From UMGS1474 sp050946775 (lineage in GTDB: Bacteria > Bacillota > Clostridia > Oscillospirales > Acutalibacteraceae), in contig JBMNVL010000050.1 of the NCBI GenBank assembly GCA_050946775.1, positions 1 to 13,650 of the forward strand: 13,650 nt of DNA, given 5' to 3'. This document shows positions 1-6,075 of the stretch, piece by piece. Position 1 is the first letter of the stretch. Each line of letters starts with the position of its first letter. Position numbers and translations under genes: made by a program. Below the pieces are notes generated by a model. That model did not search any database. It was not told the DNA's origin and saw only the letters and a list, made by a program, of their open reading frames with translations.

Positions 1-182
1 CACCGGTCGCCGACCGCGGCACCAGCTTTTTGCTCGCTGTTCCCGCCCCCGGCGGCGCTCGCAAACGCTACCGTTTGCGGTGCCCGGCTCCGGTGTGGCG
101 CTTTCGCGCTCACCGGTCGCCGACCGCGGCACCAGCTTTTTGCTCGCTGCTTCCGTCCCCGGCGGCGCTCGCAAACGCTACC
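1..182. repeat. Tandem direct repeat, two copies of about 72 bases at 110-base spacing
   Basis: Bases 1-72 and 111-182 are the same sequence with three differences, all clustered around bases 40-50. The 38 bases between them are unique. The first copy starts at the window edge, so the array may continue leftward. Each copy contains the self-complementary stretch CGGTC-GCC-GACCG. After the first copy, GCAAACG (61-67) pairs with CGTTTGC (72-78) across a CTAC loop. A 21-base part of the unit recurs in inverse orientation at 8719-8739, so it belongs to a dispersed family. No convincing protein is encoded here. Confidence 0.85.
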
Positions 183-185
183 CCT

Positions 186-214
186 ACTATACCACGGCGC
201 GGCAAATATTTCAA
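186..214 (-). promoter_or_regulatory. Sigma-A-type promoter reading leftward into the tandem repeat
   Basis: On the minus strand there is a -35 box TTGAAA (209-214), a 17-base spacer and a -10 box TATAGT (186-191). Both boxes are near consensus with ideal spacing in an otherwise very GC-rich stretch. The expected start is near base 179, so the transcript would begin by copying both tandem repeat units. It should feed a gene or RNA beyond the left end of the window. Whether it is active is inferred from the match only. Confidence 0.55.
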
Positions 215-405
215 GTCGCGCGCCCGCCGGGGCGCATATACTGGCGTGGGGTCGCTTTTGACATACGCGAAGGCGGCGCCGACCCTGACCGGCGGCCGGT
301 TTTGGGCGCTTTCGCGACCCGGCGTCCGTCGCCCTGCCCGGTCGGCGCTCTTCGCGCCGGTCGGACGGCCGTTCGGCGCCGCCGGCGGCGTCCGGCCGGA
401 CGGGA
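215..405. other. Gene-free GC-rich stretch downstream of the phosphoesterase gene
   Basis: I find no credible coding region between the leftward promoter and the stop codon of the phosphoesterase gene. Open frames exist on both strands but look like by-products of high GC: low-complexity Arg/Pro/Ala translations and no suitable ribosome binding site. The stretch is rich in inverted repeats. A perfect 14-base palindrome (389-402) lies just beyond the phosphoesterase stop codon and could form a hairpin in its transcript, but no T tract follows, so I do not call a terminator. Confidence 0.5.
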
Positions 406-885
406 TCACGCCTCCACCACCCGGGTGACGATCCCGCCGGGCAGCAGATCCACCCAGCCCCAGGTTCGGGGGTACCCCTGACCCAGACTGCCGGGGTTGA
501 GAAAATGCGTTTGGTCCTCGTAGGCGGTAAAGGGCTGATGGGTATGGCCGAAGAGCACCAGATCCGCCTGCTGTTCGGCGGCGGCCAGCGCCAGCCGGGT
601 CAACCCGTATTTGACGGCGTACGCCTGTCCGTGGGTGCAGAAGATCCGGTATCCGCCCACCGTCAGCAGCCGGGTAAGCGGCCATTCGTCGGCGATCGCG
701 CCCCAGTCGCAATTGCCCCGCACACCCCAGACCGGCAGCCCGGGGAACGCCGTTTCCAGTCCGGCCGCCTCCCGGCAGCCGTCGCCGAGATGGATCACGC
801 CGGCAACGGTCTGCCGCTGACGCTCGACCAGCCGGCGCAGCGCGTCGGCGTCGCCGTGGGTGTCCGATACCACCAAAAGCCGCAT
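406..885 (-). CDS. YfcE/MJ0936-family metallophosphoesterase
   Basis: A 159-residue cytosolic calcineurin-like phosphoesterase of the short YfcE/YsnB/MJ0936 type. All family metal-binding motifs are visible in order: SDTHG (D8, H10), GDG (D35), GNCD (N58), THG (H85) and GHTHQP (H114, H116). The length is normal for the family. These enzymes hydrolyse phosphodiesters such as bis-pNPP in vitro with a Mn2+-type dinuclear centre; the natural substrate is generally unknown. The start is supported by GGAGGTGA a few bases upstream. In many Firmicutes a gene of this kind follows rdgB/rph, but here the downstream neighbour is a gene-free repeat region. It is transcribed divergently from the small-protein run at 962. 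Family assignment is secure; the substrate is not known. Confidence 0.93.
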   Translation of the reverse strand: MRLLVVSDTHGDADALRRLVERQRQTVAGVIHLGDGCREAAGLETAFPGLPVWGVRGNCDWGAIADEWPLTRLLTVGGYRIFCTHGQAYAVKYGLTRLALAAAEQQADLVLFGHTHQPFTAYEDQTHFLNPGSLGQGYPRTWGWVDLLPGGIVTRVVEA

Positions 886-903
886 CCCGTCACCTCCGTT
901 TCA

Positions 904-933
904 TCATAGGACGATCCGTCCCCGGCATATACT
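904..933 (+). promoter_or_regulatory. Candidate promoter for the small-protein run, sigma-E-like
   Basis: CATATACT (926-933) matches seven of eight positions of the B. subtilis sigma-E -10 consensus CATACAnT. It is preceded at 15 bases by TCATAGG (904-910), which keeps the central ATA of the sigma-E -35 element. A sigma-A reading would use TATACT (928-933) but finds no acceptable -35 box at 16-18 bases. This is a pattern match in a short divergent gap and the assignment is tentative. Confidence 0.3.
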
Positions 934-961
934 GTCTCACACTTCAGAAAGGATGATCGCC

Positions 962-1213
962 ATGAGTCAAAATCCCACACCCGCCCAGCTGCAGGCGCTG
1001 CTGCAATACGCCAGCCGAAGACTGGGCACCACTCCCGAGGCGCTGGTCAGCGCCGTCAACGAAAACGGCCTGCAGATCCTGGCCGACAAGCTTTCCCCGG
1101 CGGAGGCCGCCAAGCTGAAAAGCATCGCGTTCGACCGGGCCAAGGCGGAGGAATGGCTCCGCTCGCCCACCGGTCAGCAGATGCTGCGCCAGGCGCTGAA
1201 CGGACGGGCGTGA
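962..1213 (+). CDS. Small helical protein of unknown function (first of three)
   Basis: An 83-residue, probably all-helical soluble protein with no signal peptide or membrane segment. The start at 962 is preferred over 953 because AAAGGA (947-953) sits about nine bases before it and directly abuts the other ATG. The sequence has a LGTTPEAL segment, then LSPAEAAKLKS, then a conserved-looking tail with SPTGQQMLRQAL. My impression is that it resembles small uncharacterised Clostridia proteins that pair with the next gene, but I cannot verify this and assign no function. It leads a tight same-strand run: the next start is 18 bases beyond its stop. Confidence 0.7.
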   Translation: MSQNPTPAQLQALLQYASRRLGTTPEALVSAVNENGLQILADKLSPAEAAKLKSIAFDRAKAEEWLRSPTGQQMLRQALNGRA

Positions 1214-1231
1214 CCCGCCGGAGGTATGCGC

Positions 1232-1555
1232 ATGGACGATCTGTCCCGAAAAATCGAATCGTTTTTGCAGTCCCCCGACAATCTCCAGAAGGTACAGGCC
1301 GCCATGGCGTCCCTGACCGCCTCGCCGGCGTCGCCGGGCGTTCCGGCTCCACTGAGCGGGCTTTTGGGCGACGGCGCGGGGTTGCTGTCCGCCTTTGGCG
1401 GCGACAGCCGGGAGACCGCCCTGCTCAAAGCGCTGCGCCCCTATCTTCACGGCGAGCGGGTCGGGCGGGTGGACGACGCCATCCGGCTGCTCCAGATCGC
1501 CCGGCTGCTGCCCTTGCTGGGGCTGACCGGGGAAAAAGGAGGTGACCGCGTATGA
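1232..1555 (+). CDS. Small protein of unknown function (second of three)
   Basis: A 107-residue protein. I choose the ATG at 1232 rather than 1226 because GGAGG (1220-1224) is seven bases from the former and only one from the latter. Layout: an N-terminal helix (MDDLSRKIESFLQSPDN), a Pro/Gly/Ala-rich linker with PLSGLLGDGAGLL, and a C-terminal helical block with LLKALRPYLHGERVGRVDD followed by leucine-rich IRLLQIARLLPLLGL. I recall this pattern (acidic N-terminal helix, SGLLG linker, ALRPYL then LLPLL) from uncharacterised proteins of spore-forming Clostridia, but no function is known to me. The stop overlaps the next start by four bases (ATGA), which suggests translational coupling. Confidence 0.72.
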   Translation: MDDLSRKIESFLQSPDNLQKVQAAMASLTASPASPGVPAPLSGLLGDGAGLLSAFGGDSRETALLKALRPYLHGERVGRVDDAIRLLQIARLLPLLGLTGEKGGDRV

Positions 1556-1830
1556 CCATCGCCTACCGGCGGCGCACGCCCTCCTATACCGTGGCGGAGG
1601 CGGCGCGCTTTTCCGACGGCGCCCTTTTCCCGCTGACGCCGCCGCCGCTCAGTCTTCCCTATCCCACCGAGGGCGAGATCGCCGTTATCGCCGACGGGCC
1701 GTTTTCGCTCGCCCGCCTTCTGGAGGGCGCCAACGGCGACCGGCTGCTGATTCTGGCGCTTTTGTGGCTATTGTGGAAAAACCGCGCCTCCACCGAGCTG
1801 CTGCTGGCGCTGGCGTATCTGGCCGTTTAG
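1552..1830 (+). CDS. Small protein with hydrophobic C-terminus, unknown function (third of three)
   Basis: A 92-residue protein starting inside the ATGA overlap with the previous gene and preceded by AAAGGAGGTGA. The N-terminal two thirds are Arg/Pro-rich and variable-looking (YRRRTPSYTV, then PLTPPPLSLPYP). The C-terminal third is strongly hydrophobic in two short runs (about residues 64-75 and 82-92) split by KNRASTE, possibly a membrane hairpin or a packing helix pair. It appears to form one expression unit with the two genes before it. Its TAG stop overlaps the TAA stop of the opposing gene at 1827-1830, leaving no room for a terminator. Function unknown. Confidence 0.7.
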   Translation: MTIAYRRRTPSYTVAEAARFSDGALFPLTPPPLSLPYPTEGEIAVIADGPFSLARLLEGANGDRLLILALLWLLWKNRASTELLLALAYLAV

Positions 1831-2408
1831 TCGGCCGGGCCGGTTTCGTCCTCATCGGTAAAGGCGTCGGGATCCTGCCGGATCAGCGCCGCCGCCAGCT
1901 TCAGCGGATCCTCCTGCGCGATCCCGTCCCGAAAGGCGTCGGCCAGCAGCTCGTCGGGAGAATCCGCCTCCATCGCCTTTTGCAGCAGCATGGCGCAAGC
2001 CGGCGCGCCGATCAGCGTCAGCCCCTCGATCGCCGGGGCGGCGAACCGCGCCGACGGAGAGCGGCGAAACGCCTCCAGCGTGCCGCCGGTCAATTCCTTG
2101 ACCGCCACCCAGACGCCGTAGACCGCCCGGCGCTCCGGCGACAGCGTCGCCGTGACGAAATAGGGATCGGGATCCTTCGGGTCGCACTTGGCGTTGAGAT
2201 TGGCGACCACCGCCTCCACCAGCTCTCCGTCGGGCAGCTCGTCCAGCGTCTGCCTGGTCAGCCGGGCGTACCGCTTTTCCAGCTCGTCCGCCCGGGTGGC
2301 CGCCTTTTGCCGCCGCCCAAGGCGCAGCATGATCCCCACCAGTACCAAAAACACGACCAGCAGCAGGATGTATTCCAGACTGCCGACCTCCAAAAACGCC
2401 GTAATCAT
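1827..2408 (-). CDS. Membrane-anchored DMP19/DUF4375-like protein
   Basis: A 193-residue protein with one N-terminal membrane helix (about residues 12-30), a basic stop-transfer stretch (LGRRQK) and a soluble C-terminal region. The soluble part (about 45-185) has the layout of the DMP19/DUF4375 fold: LPDGELVEAVV, then SPERRAVYGVWVAV, then GGTLEAFRRSPS, then IEGLTLIGAPACAMLLQKAM. The usual NNGG.QFF core is altered to TGGTLEAF, so the assignment is moderate. DMP19 of Neisseria is a DNA-mimic protein, but most family members are uncharacterised and a membrane-tethered one need not share that role. The start lies four bases after the rsmI stop, with AAGGGGGAA upstream, so it is probably the last gene of that transcript. 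An acidic tail (DEDETGPAD) ends the protein. Confidence 0.55.
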   Translation of the reverse strand: MITAFLEVGSLEYILLLVVFLVLVGIMLRLGRRQKAATRADELEKRYARLTRQTLDELPDGELVEAVVANLNAKCDPKDPDPYFVTATLSPERRAVYGVWVAVKELTGGTLEAFRRSPSARFAAPAIEGLTLIGAPACAMLLQKAMEADSPDELLADAFRDGIAQEDPLKLAAALIRQDPDAFTDEDETGPAD

Positions 2409-2412
2409 CCCG

Positions 2413-3240
2413 TTATTCCCCCTTGATCAATTCCCGGTAAACGTCCCCTTTTTTCAGCCCGGTTCCGGCCGCCGCCTGTTTGGCGGCCTCCGACGGGGAC
2501 AGGCCTTTTGCCATCAGCGCCCGAGCGGCTGCCGCCGCCTGCTTGGGATCGACCGTTTCCTCCCGTTTGGGCGCGCCCTCGATCACCAGCACGAATTCGC
2601 CCCGCGGCTCCTCCCGCCGGTAACGCTCCGCCGCCTGCGACAGGGTGGTGCGGAGCACCTCTTCGTGCAGCTTGGTCAGCTCCCGCGCCAGCGCGATCCG
2701 GCGGTCGCCCAGCGCCGCCAGCAGCTCGTCAAGCGTCGCCGACAGCTTGTGCGGCGCCTCGTACAGCACGATCAGCCGCCGTTCGTTTTGCAGCTCCTCC
2801 AGCCGTTCGCGGCGGATCTTTTTGTTCGGGGGCAAAAACCCCTCGAAGACGAACCGTCCGCCCGGCAGACCCGCCAGCGCCACGGCGGTAGCGACCGCCG
2901 TCGGCCCGGGCACCACCGTGACCGGGATTCCCCGCGCCACGCACAGCGCCACCAGATCCTCCCCCGGATCGGATATGGCCGGCATCCCGGCGTCGCTGAC
3001 CAGCGCGACGTTCTCGCCCGCCTCCAGCCGCTCGCAGATCTGCGGCCCGCGGTGGGCCTTGATGGGATCGTAATAGCTGACCAGCGGCTTTTTGATCCCG
3101 AAATGATTGAGCAGCCGCAGGGTGACCCGGGTATCCTCCGCGGCGACGAGATCGCAGCCTTTCAGCGCCTCGACCGCCCGGGGCGACAGATCCGACAAAT
3201 TCCCGATGGGCGTTCCCACCAGCGTCAGCGTTCCGCTCAT
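2413..3240 (-). CDS. rsmI: 16S rRNA (cytidine1402-2'-O)-methyltransferase RsmI
   Basis: A 275-residue tetrapyrrole-methylase-fold enzyme that 2'-O-methylates C1402 in the decoding centre of 16S rRNA using SAM. Visible hallmarks are LVGTPIGNLSDLSPRA (7-22), AEDTR (34-38), the SAM-site loop VSDAGMPAISDPG (81-93), VVPGPTA (109-115), EGFLP (133-137), the YEAPHKL box (160-166) and a terminal RsmI-type helix-turn-helix segment (KGLSPSEAAKQAA). Length is normal. The start at 3240 is supported by GAGGAGGAC and by an ATGA overlap with the trmN6 stop; the frame stays open far upstream, but that part is antisense-like shadow of trmN6. The neighbour order matches B. subtilis yabB-yabC, which supports orthology. 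Confidence 0.95.
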   Translation of the reverse strand: MSGTLTLVGTPIGNLSDLSPRAVEALKGCDLVAAEDTRVTLRLLNHFGIKKPLVSYYDPIKAHRGPQICERLEAGENVALVSDAGMPAISDPGEDLVALCVARGIPVTVVPGPTAVATAVALAGLPGGRFVFEGFLPPNKKIRRERLEELQNERRLIVLYEAPHKLSATLDELLAALGDRRIALARELTKLHEEVLRTTLSQAAERYRREEPRGEFVLVIEGAPKREETVDPKQAAAAARALMAKGLSPSEAAKQAAAGTGLKKGDVYRELIKGE

Positions 3241-3890
3241 ACTTCGTCCTCCTCGATCCATACGGGCTCGATCGTCAGTCCCGGCCGGGCGCCCTTGCGG
3301 GCTTCGCAAAGGACCAGCCAGGGCGGCGTATCCGCCCGGTTTTGCACCAGCCGCAGCCGTTTTGGCTCCAGCCGTTCCGCCCGCAGCGCCGCCAGCAGAT
3401 CCGCCAGCCGTTCCGGCCGCCAGCAGCAGCATAGCCGCCCGCCGTGGCGCAGCCGGATCGCCGCCGCCGTTACCCATCCGAAGGGCTCCTCTTCCCATCT
3501 CGCCGCCTTGCGGCGCTCGTCCCTGGCCGCGCGGCCCTGACCGGCGGCGAAATAGGGCGGGTTGCAGACCACCCGGTCGTACCCCTCTTCCGGGCCGGGC
3601 TGACGCCAGTCCCGGCAGAAAAACCGCAGCCGGTCCGACCAGCCGTTTTCCGCCGCCGAACGCGCCGCCAGCGCCACCGCCTCGCGCTGCACGTCGATGC
3701 CGTCCACCGGCGAATCCACGCCGCGGGCGTACCAGGTCAGCGGAATGCATCCGCAGCCGGTGCCCAGATCGCAGACCCGCTCGCCGGGCGACGGCAGGGC
3801 GAACGCCGCGAGGCGCATCGCGTCGCTTTGAAAGCGAAATTCCGGCGCGGTATAGGCGACGAACCCGTTTTCCAGCCGCTCGAGCGTCAT
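3237..3890 (-). CDS. TrmN6-type tRNA1(Val) adenine methyltransferase
   Basis: A 217-residue class I SAM-dependent methyltransferase of the YfiC/YabB group, expected to act on A37 of tRNA1(Val) or a related RNA adenine. Seen directly: FRFQSDAMRLAAF near the N-terminus (family pattern F.FS.DA), motif I DLGTGCGCIPL (41-51), GIDVQ (64-68, acidic SAM ribose ligand) and the catalytic NPPY (110-113) followed by ARDERRKAARWE, which corresponds to the substrate loop of this group. AAGGAG lies nine bases before the ATG. The length is slightly short of the usual 235-250 residues. The stop overlaps the rsmI start. A ferredoxin gene and a hairpin separate it from ricT upstream. Substrate specificity is inferred from family and synteny. 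Confidence 0.85.
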   Translation of the reverse strand: MTLERLENGFVAYTAPEFRFQSDAMRLAAFALPSPGERVCDLGTGCGCIPLTWYARGVDSPVDGIDVQREAVALAARSAAENGWSDRLRFFCRDWRQPGPEEGYDRVVCNPPYFAAGQGRAARDERRKAARWEEEPFGWVTAAAIRLRHGGRLCCCWRPERLADLLAALRAERLEPKRLRLVQNRADTPPWLVLCEARKGARPGLTIEPVWIEEDEV

Positions 3891-3916
3891 CGTTGTCGAC
3901 TCCTTATAAACAAATG

Positions 3917-3945
3917 GCCGGGCAGGTCACAGGGACCCGCCCGGC
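3917..3945 (-). terminator. Hairpin between the ferredoxin and trmN6 genes, possible weak terminator
   Basis: An 11-base-pair stem, 3917-3927 with 3935-3945, around a seven-base loop. One pair is A-C if read on the plus strand but G-U in the minus transcript, so the structure favours the minus strand, as expected for this operon. It is followed by the moderately T-rich CATTTGTTTAT and then directly by the trmN6 ribosome binding site. It may be a leaky terminator or attenuator that sets the ratio of ferredoxin to trmN6-rsmI mRNA. Confidence 0.5.
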
Positions 3946-3959
3946 AGGCTTACATCCTT

Positions 3960-4127
3960 TTACGGCGCCGTGGGAGCGCCAACAGGGCAAACGTCCGCGC
4001 ACGCACCGCACTCGATGCAGGTGTCGGGATCGATCACGTACTTATCGCCTTCCGCGATCGCGCCAACCGGACACTCCGCCGCGCACGCACCGCAAGCGAT
4101 GCACTCGTCCGAAATCTTATAGGCCAT
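3960..4127 (-). CDS. 2[4Fe-4S] bacterial-type ferredoxin
   Basis: A 55-residue clostridial-type ferredoxin, a small cytosolic low-potential electron carrier. Translation shows two CxxCxxCxxxCP cluster motifs: C9, C12, C15, C19-P and C37, C40, C43, C47-P, in two near-identical half-sequences (CIACGACAAECPVGAI and CIECGACADVCPVGAP). This is the typical length for the family. AAGGAGGTG lies eight bases before the ATG. It has its own promoter and is followed by a hairpin, so it can be transcribed alone within the surrounding block. Its place between ricT and trmN6 is unusual compared with B. subtilis, where yabA occupies this spot. RicT carries six cysteines linked to [4Fe-4S] binding in B. subtilis, but a functional link to this ferredoxin is speculation. 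Confidence 0.96.
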   Translation of the reverse strand: MAYKISDECIACGACAAECPVGAIAEGDKYVIDPDTCIECGACADVCPVGAPTAP

Positions 4128-4156
4128 GAACAGCACCTCCTTTTCGTAGTATCTCT

Positions 4157-4184
4157 ATCATAACACGATTTGTCGAAAAATCAA
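4157..4184 (-). promoter_or_regulatory. Promoter of the ferredoxin gene
   Basis: A minus-strand -35 box TTGATT (4179-4184), 16-base spacer and -10 box TATGAT (4157-4162) lie in an AT-rich island between ricT and the ferredoxin gene. This island contrasts sharply with the GC-rich surroundings. The predicted start near 4150 leaves a leader of about 23 bases with AAGGAGGTG. Promoter confidence rests on consensus match and base composition. Confidence 0.7.
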
Positions 4185-4208
4185 GTGTTTTTGCGATTTT
4201 ACCCCGGA

Positions 4209-5075
4209 TCAGTCCTCCTGCAAGGCCGCCGGCTCCTCGTCTTCGGGCTGCGCCGGGCCTTTGCGGTCGCGGATCACCTTGACCTGCTGGCGATCCATCT
4301 CCACCGGCGGCGAATCGGGCGCCTTGTCTAAGCGCACCTTGAGCTTGCCGGTCAGCAGATTGACGTCACTCACCACGCCCTTGCCCTCGTCGGTGGCCAC
4401 CAGCGCGCCCTGCTTGGGGGTGATCCTGAGCAGCGACTCGTAGGCGTTTTGCTCGTATTTCAAGCAGCACATCAGCCGCCCGCAGCTGCCGGAGATCTTG
4501 GTCGGGTTGAGGGACAGGCCCTGTTCCTTGGCCATTTTGATGGACACCGGCTGGAACCCGTTCAAAAACTGGGCGCAGCAAAAGGGGCGTCCGCAAATGC
4601 CCAGTCCGCCCAGCATCTTCGCCTCGTCCCGCACCCCGATCTGGCGCAGCTCGATGCGGGTGCGGAAGATCCCGGCCAGATCCTTGACCAGCGCCCGGAA
4701 ATCCACCCGGCCGTCGGCGGTGAAATAAAACAGGATCTTGCTCCCGTCAAAGGCGTATTCCACCTCGACCAGCTTCATATCCAGCTTGTGCTCGGCGATC
4801 TTCTGCTGGCAGACGGCGTAGGCCTTTTTCTCCTTTTCGGCGTTTTCCTCCCGGCGGCGGCGATCCTCCGCCGTCGCGGCGCGCACCACCGGCTTGAGGG
4901 GCTGCACCACCGCCTCGTCGGGCATCGCCTTGCGGGGGATGACCACCTCGCCGCACTCGGTGCCGCGGGCGGTCTGCACCACCACCAGACTGCCGATCGC
5001 CGGGTCGAGCTCGCCGGGATCGAAATAATACGCCTTGCCAGCGTCCTTGAATCGTACTCCGATAATATTGGTCAT
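4209..5075 (-). CDS. ricT: RicT (YaaT), PSP1-domain regulator
   Basis: A 288-residue PSP1-domain protein. In B. subtilis RicT works with RicA and RicF as a [4Fe-4S] Y-complex that activates RNase Y-dependent mRNA maturation and influences sporulation and competence. The cysteine motifs are clear: GICGRPFCC (C161, C166, C167) and GSCGRLMCCLKYE (C198, C203, C204). The N-terminal part has a Lys/Glu-rich helix (about 68-100) followed by the PSP1 core with YFTADGRVDFRALVKDLA. The acidic C-terminal tail (PEDEEPAALQED) looks disordered. AGGAGAG precedes the ATG. The gene follows holB after 19 bases as in B. subtilis. No ricA or ricF gene is seen in this window. Confidence in family is high; conservation of the RNA-processing role is inferred. 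Confidence 0.95.
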   Translation of the reverse strand: MTNIIGVRFKDAGKAYYFDPGELDPAIGSLVVVQTARGTECGEVVIPRKAMPDEAVVQPLKPVVRAATAEDRRRREENAEKEKKAYAVCQQKIAEHKLDMKLVEVEYAFDGSKILFYFTADGRVDFRALVKDLAGIFRTRIELRQIGVRDEAKMLGGLGICGRPFCCAQFLNGFQPVSIKMAKEQGLSLNPTKISGSCGRLMCCLKYEQNAYESLLRITPKQGALVATDEGKGVVSDVNLLTGKLKVRLDKAPDSPPVEMDRQQVKVIRDRKGPAQPEDEEPAALQED

Positions 5076-5094
5076 GGTTTCTCTCCTAATACAA

Positions 5095-6075
5095 TCACTT
5101 TCCGGCGGCCTGCCGCAGCCGGGACGCCGCCACCACCGAAAACAGGGTGGGGTTCATATACCGCCGCCGGCAGCGCATAAGCTCGGTAACGGTGTCGATC
5201 AGCGCCATCGCCTGCCGGCCGGTCAGCCCGCCCAGCGCCGCCGTCGCCTCGGGCGAGGGCGACTGCGCCGCGGCGCCGCCGCATTTGTCCGCCGCCACGT
5301 CCCGCGCCGCCAGTTGTATGCCCCGCAGCACCCCGTCCCACAGATCCTTGTCCATGGTGGCGGTCAGCCGCGCCAGCTCCAATTCCTGCGTGCCGGTGAT
5401 CGCCCGGGCAAACGCGGCGGTCTTATCGGTCACCGCCGTCAGATCGCCGTCCCGCAAGCCGCCGATCGCCTGCCCGATCACTCCGCCGAACAGCCGCAGC
5501 GCCCGGCGCGCCTCCTCTTCCCCGATCCCGGGGCGGGCGGCCAGCACCAGCGGCAGAGCCTCTTCCTCGCTCACCCCGCCCAGCGACACGCTGACCGCGC
5601 GGGAGCGGACGGTTTCCAGCAGCTGGGAGCGGTTTTCGCAGGTCAGCAAAAACAGCGCGTGCGCCGGCGGTTCCTCCAGCACCTTGAGCAGGGCGTTTTG
5701 CCCCGCCTCGTTCATATCCTGCGCCTCGATCAGCCCGATCACCCGCCGGGGCGCTTCGTTGGGCCGTATGAACACGTCCTCCCGCAGCGCCCGCACCGTT
5801 TTGACCGATACGGTATGGGATTTGCCCTCGCCCTCGGTCCAGGAAATATCGGGGTGAACGCCCGCCAGCGCCTTGCGGCAGTTGGGGCATTCCCCGCAGG
5901 GCTTTTCCCCGGCGCCGGTACACACCGCCGCGCGGGCGATCAGCCGCGCCAGCGTCCGCCGGCCGCTGCCCTTGGGCCCTTCGATCAGCAGCGCGTGGGG
6001 CATCCGCCCGCTGTCCACGTAATGGCCGACCAGCGCCACCGCCGCGGCGTTGCCGACAAAGCCGTCCGTACGCAT
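5095..6075 (-). CDS. holB: DNA polymerase III subunit delta prime (HolB)
   Basis: A 326-residue clamp-loader subunit. The N-terminal AAA+ module has a Walker A-like GPKGSGRRT (33-41) in which the catalytic lysine is replaced by arginine, consistent with delta prime subunits that do not hydrolyse ATP. A zinc module follows (C52, C60, C63, C66 in CGECPNC context). Further hallmarks are NALLKVLEEPP (127-137) and ETVRSRA (154-160) at the arginine-finger SRC position, here SRA. The C-terminal half is helical and variable, as usual. The ATG directly follows the darA stop codon, with AGAGGG inside the end of darA, so translation is probably coupled. Start and length fit the family. Confidence 0.95.
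   Translation of the reverse strand: MRTDGFVGNAAAVALVGHYVDSGRMPHALLIEGPKGSGRRTLARLIARAAVCTGAGEKPCGECPNCRKALAGVHPDISWTEGEGKSHTVSVKTVRALREDVFIRPNEAPRRVIGLIEAQDMNEAGQNALLKVLEEPPAHALFLLTCENRSQLLETVRSRAVSVSLGGVSEEEALPLVLAARPGIGEEEARRALRLFGGVIGQAIGGLRDGDLTAVTDKTAAFARAITGTQELELARLTATMDKDLWDGVLRGIQLAARDVAADKCGGAAAQSPSPEATAALGGLTGRQAMALIDTVTELMRCRRRYMNPTLFSVVAASRLRQAAGK

Noticed and set aside
33..41. Window as part of a mobile island or defence system
   Set aside because: Apart from small repeats there is no integrase, transposase, toxin, nuclease or phage gene, and the protein genes are housekeeping or ordinary Clostridia families.
10..145. T-box-like sequence (minus strand AAGCTGGTGCCGCG in each left-end repeat)
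   Set aside because: It matches the T-box core at about 11 of 14 positions but occurs in both tandem units, lacks a terminator with a T tract, and I cannot identify a Stem I with specifier loop.
30..481. Two open frames of over 130 codons on the plus strand at the left end
   Set aside because: They run through the tandem repeat and GC-rich gap, translate to low-complexity Arg/Pro/Ala sequence and lack ribosome binding sites.
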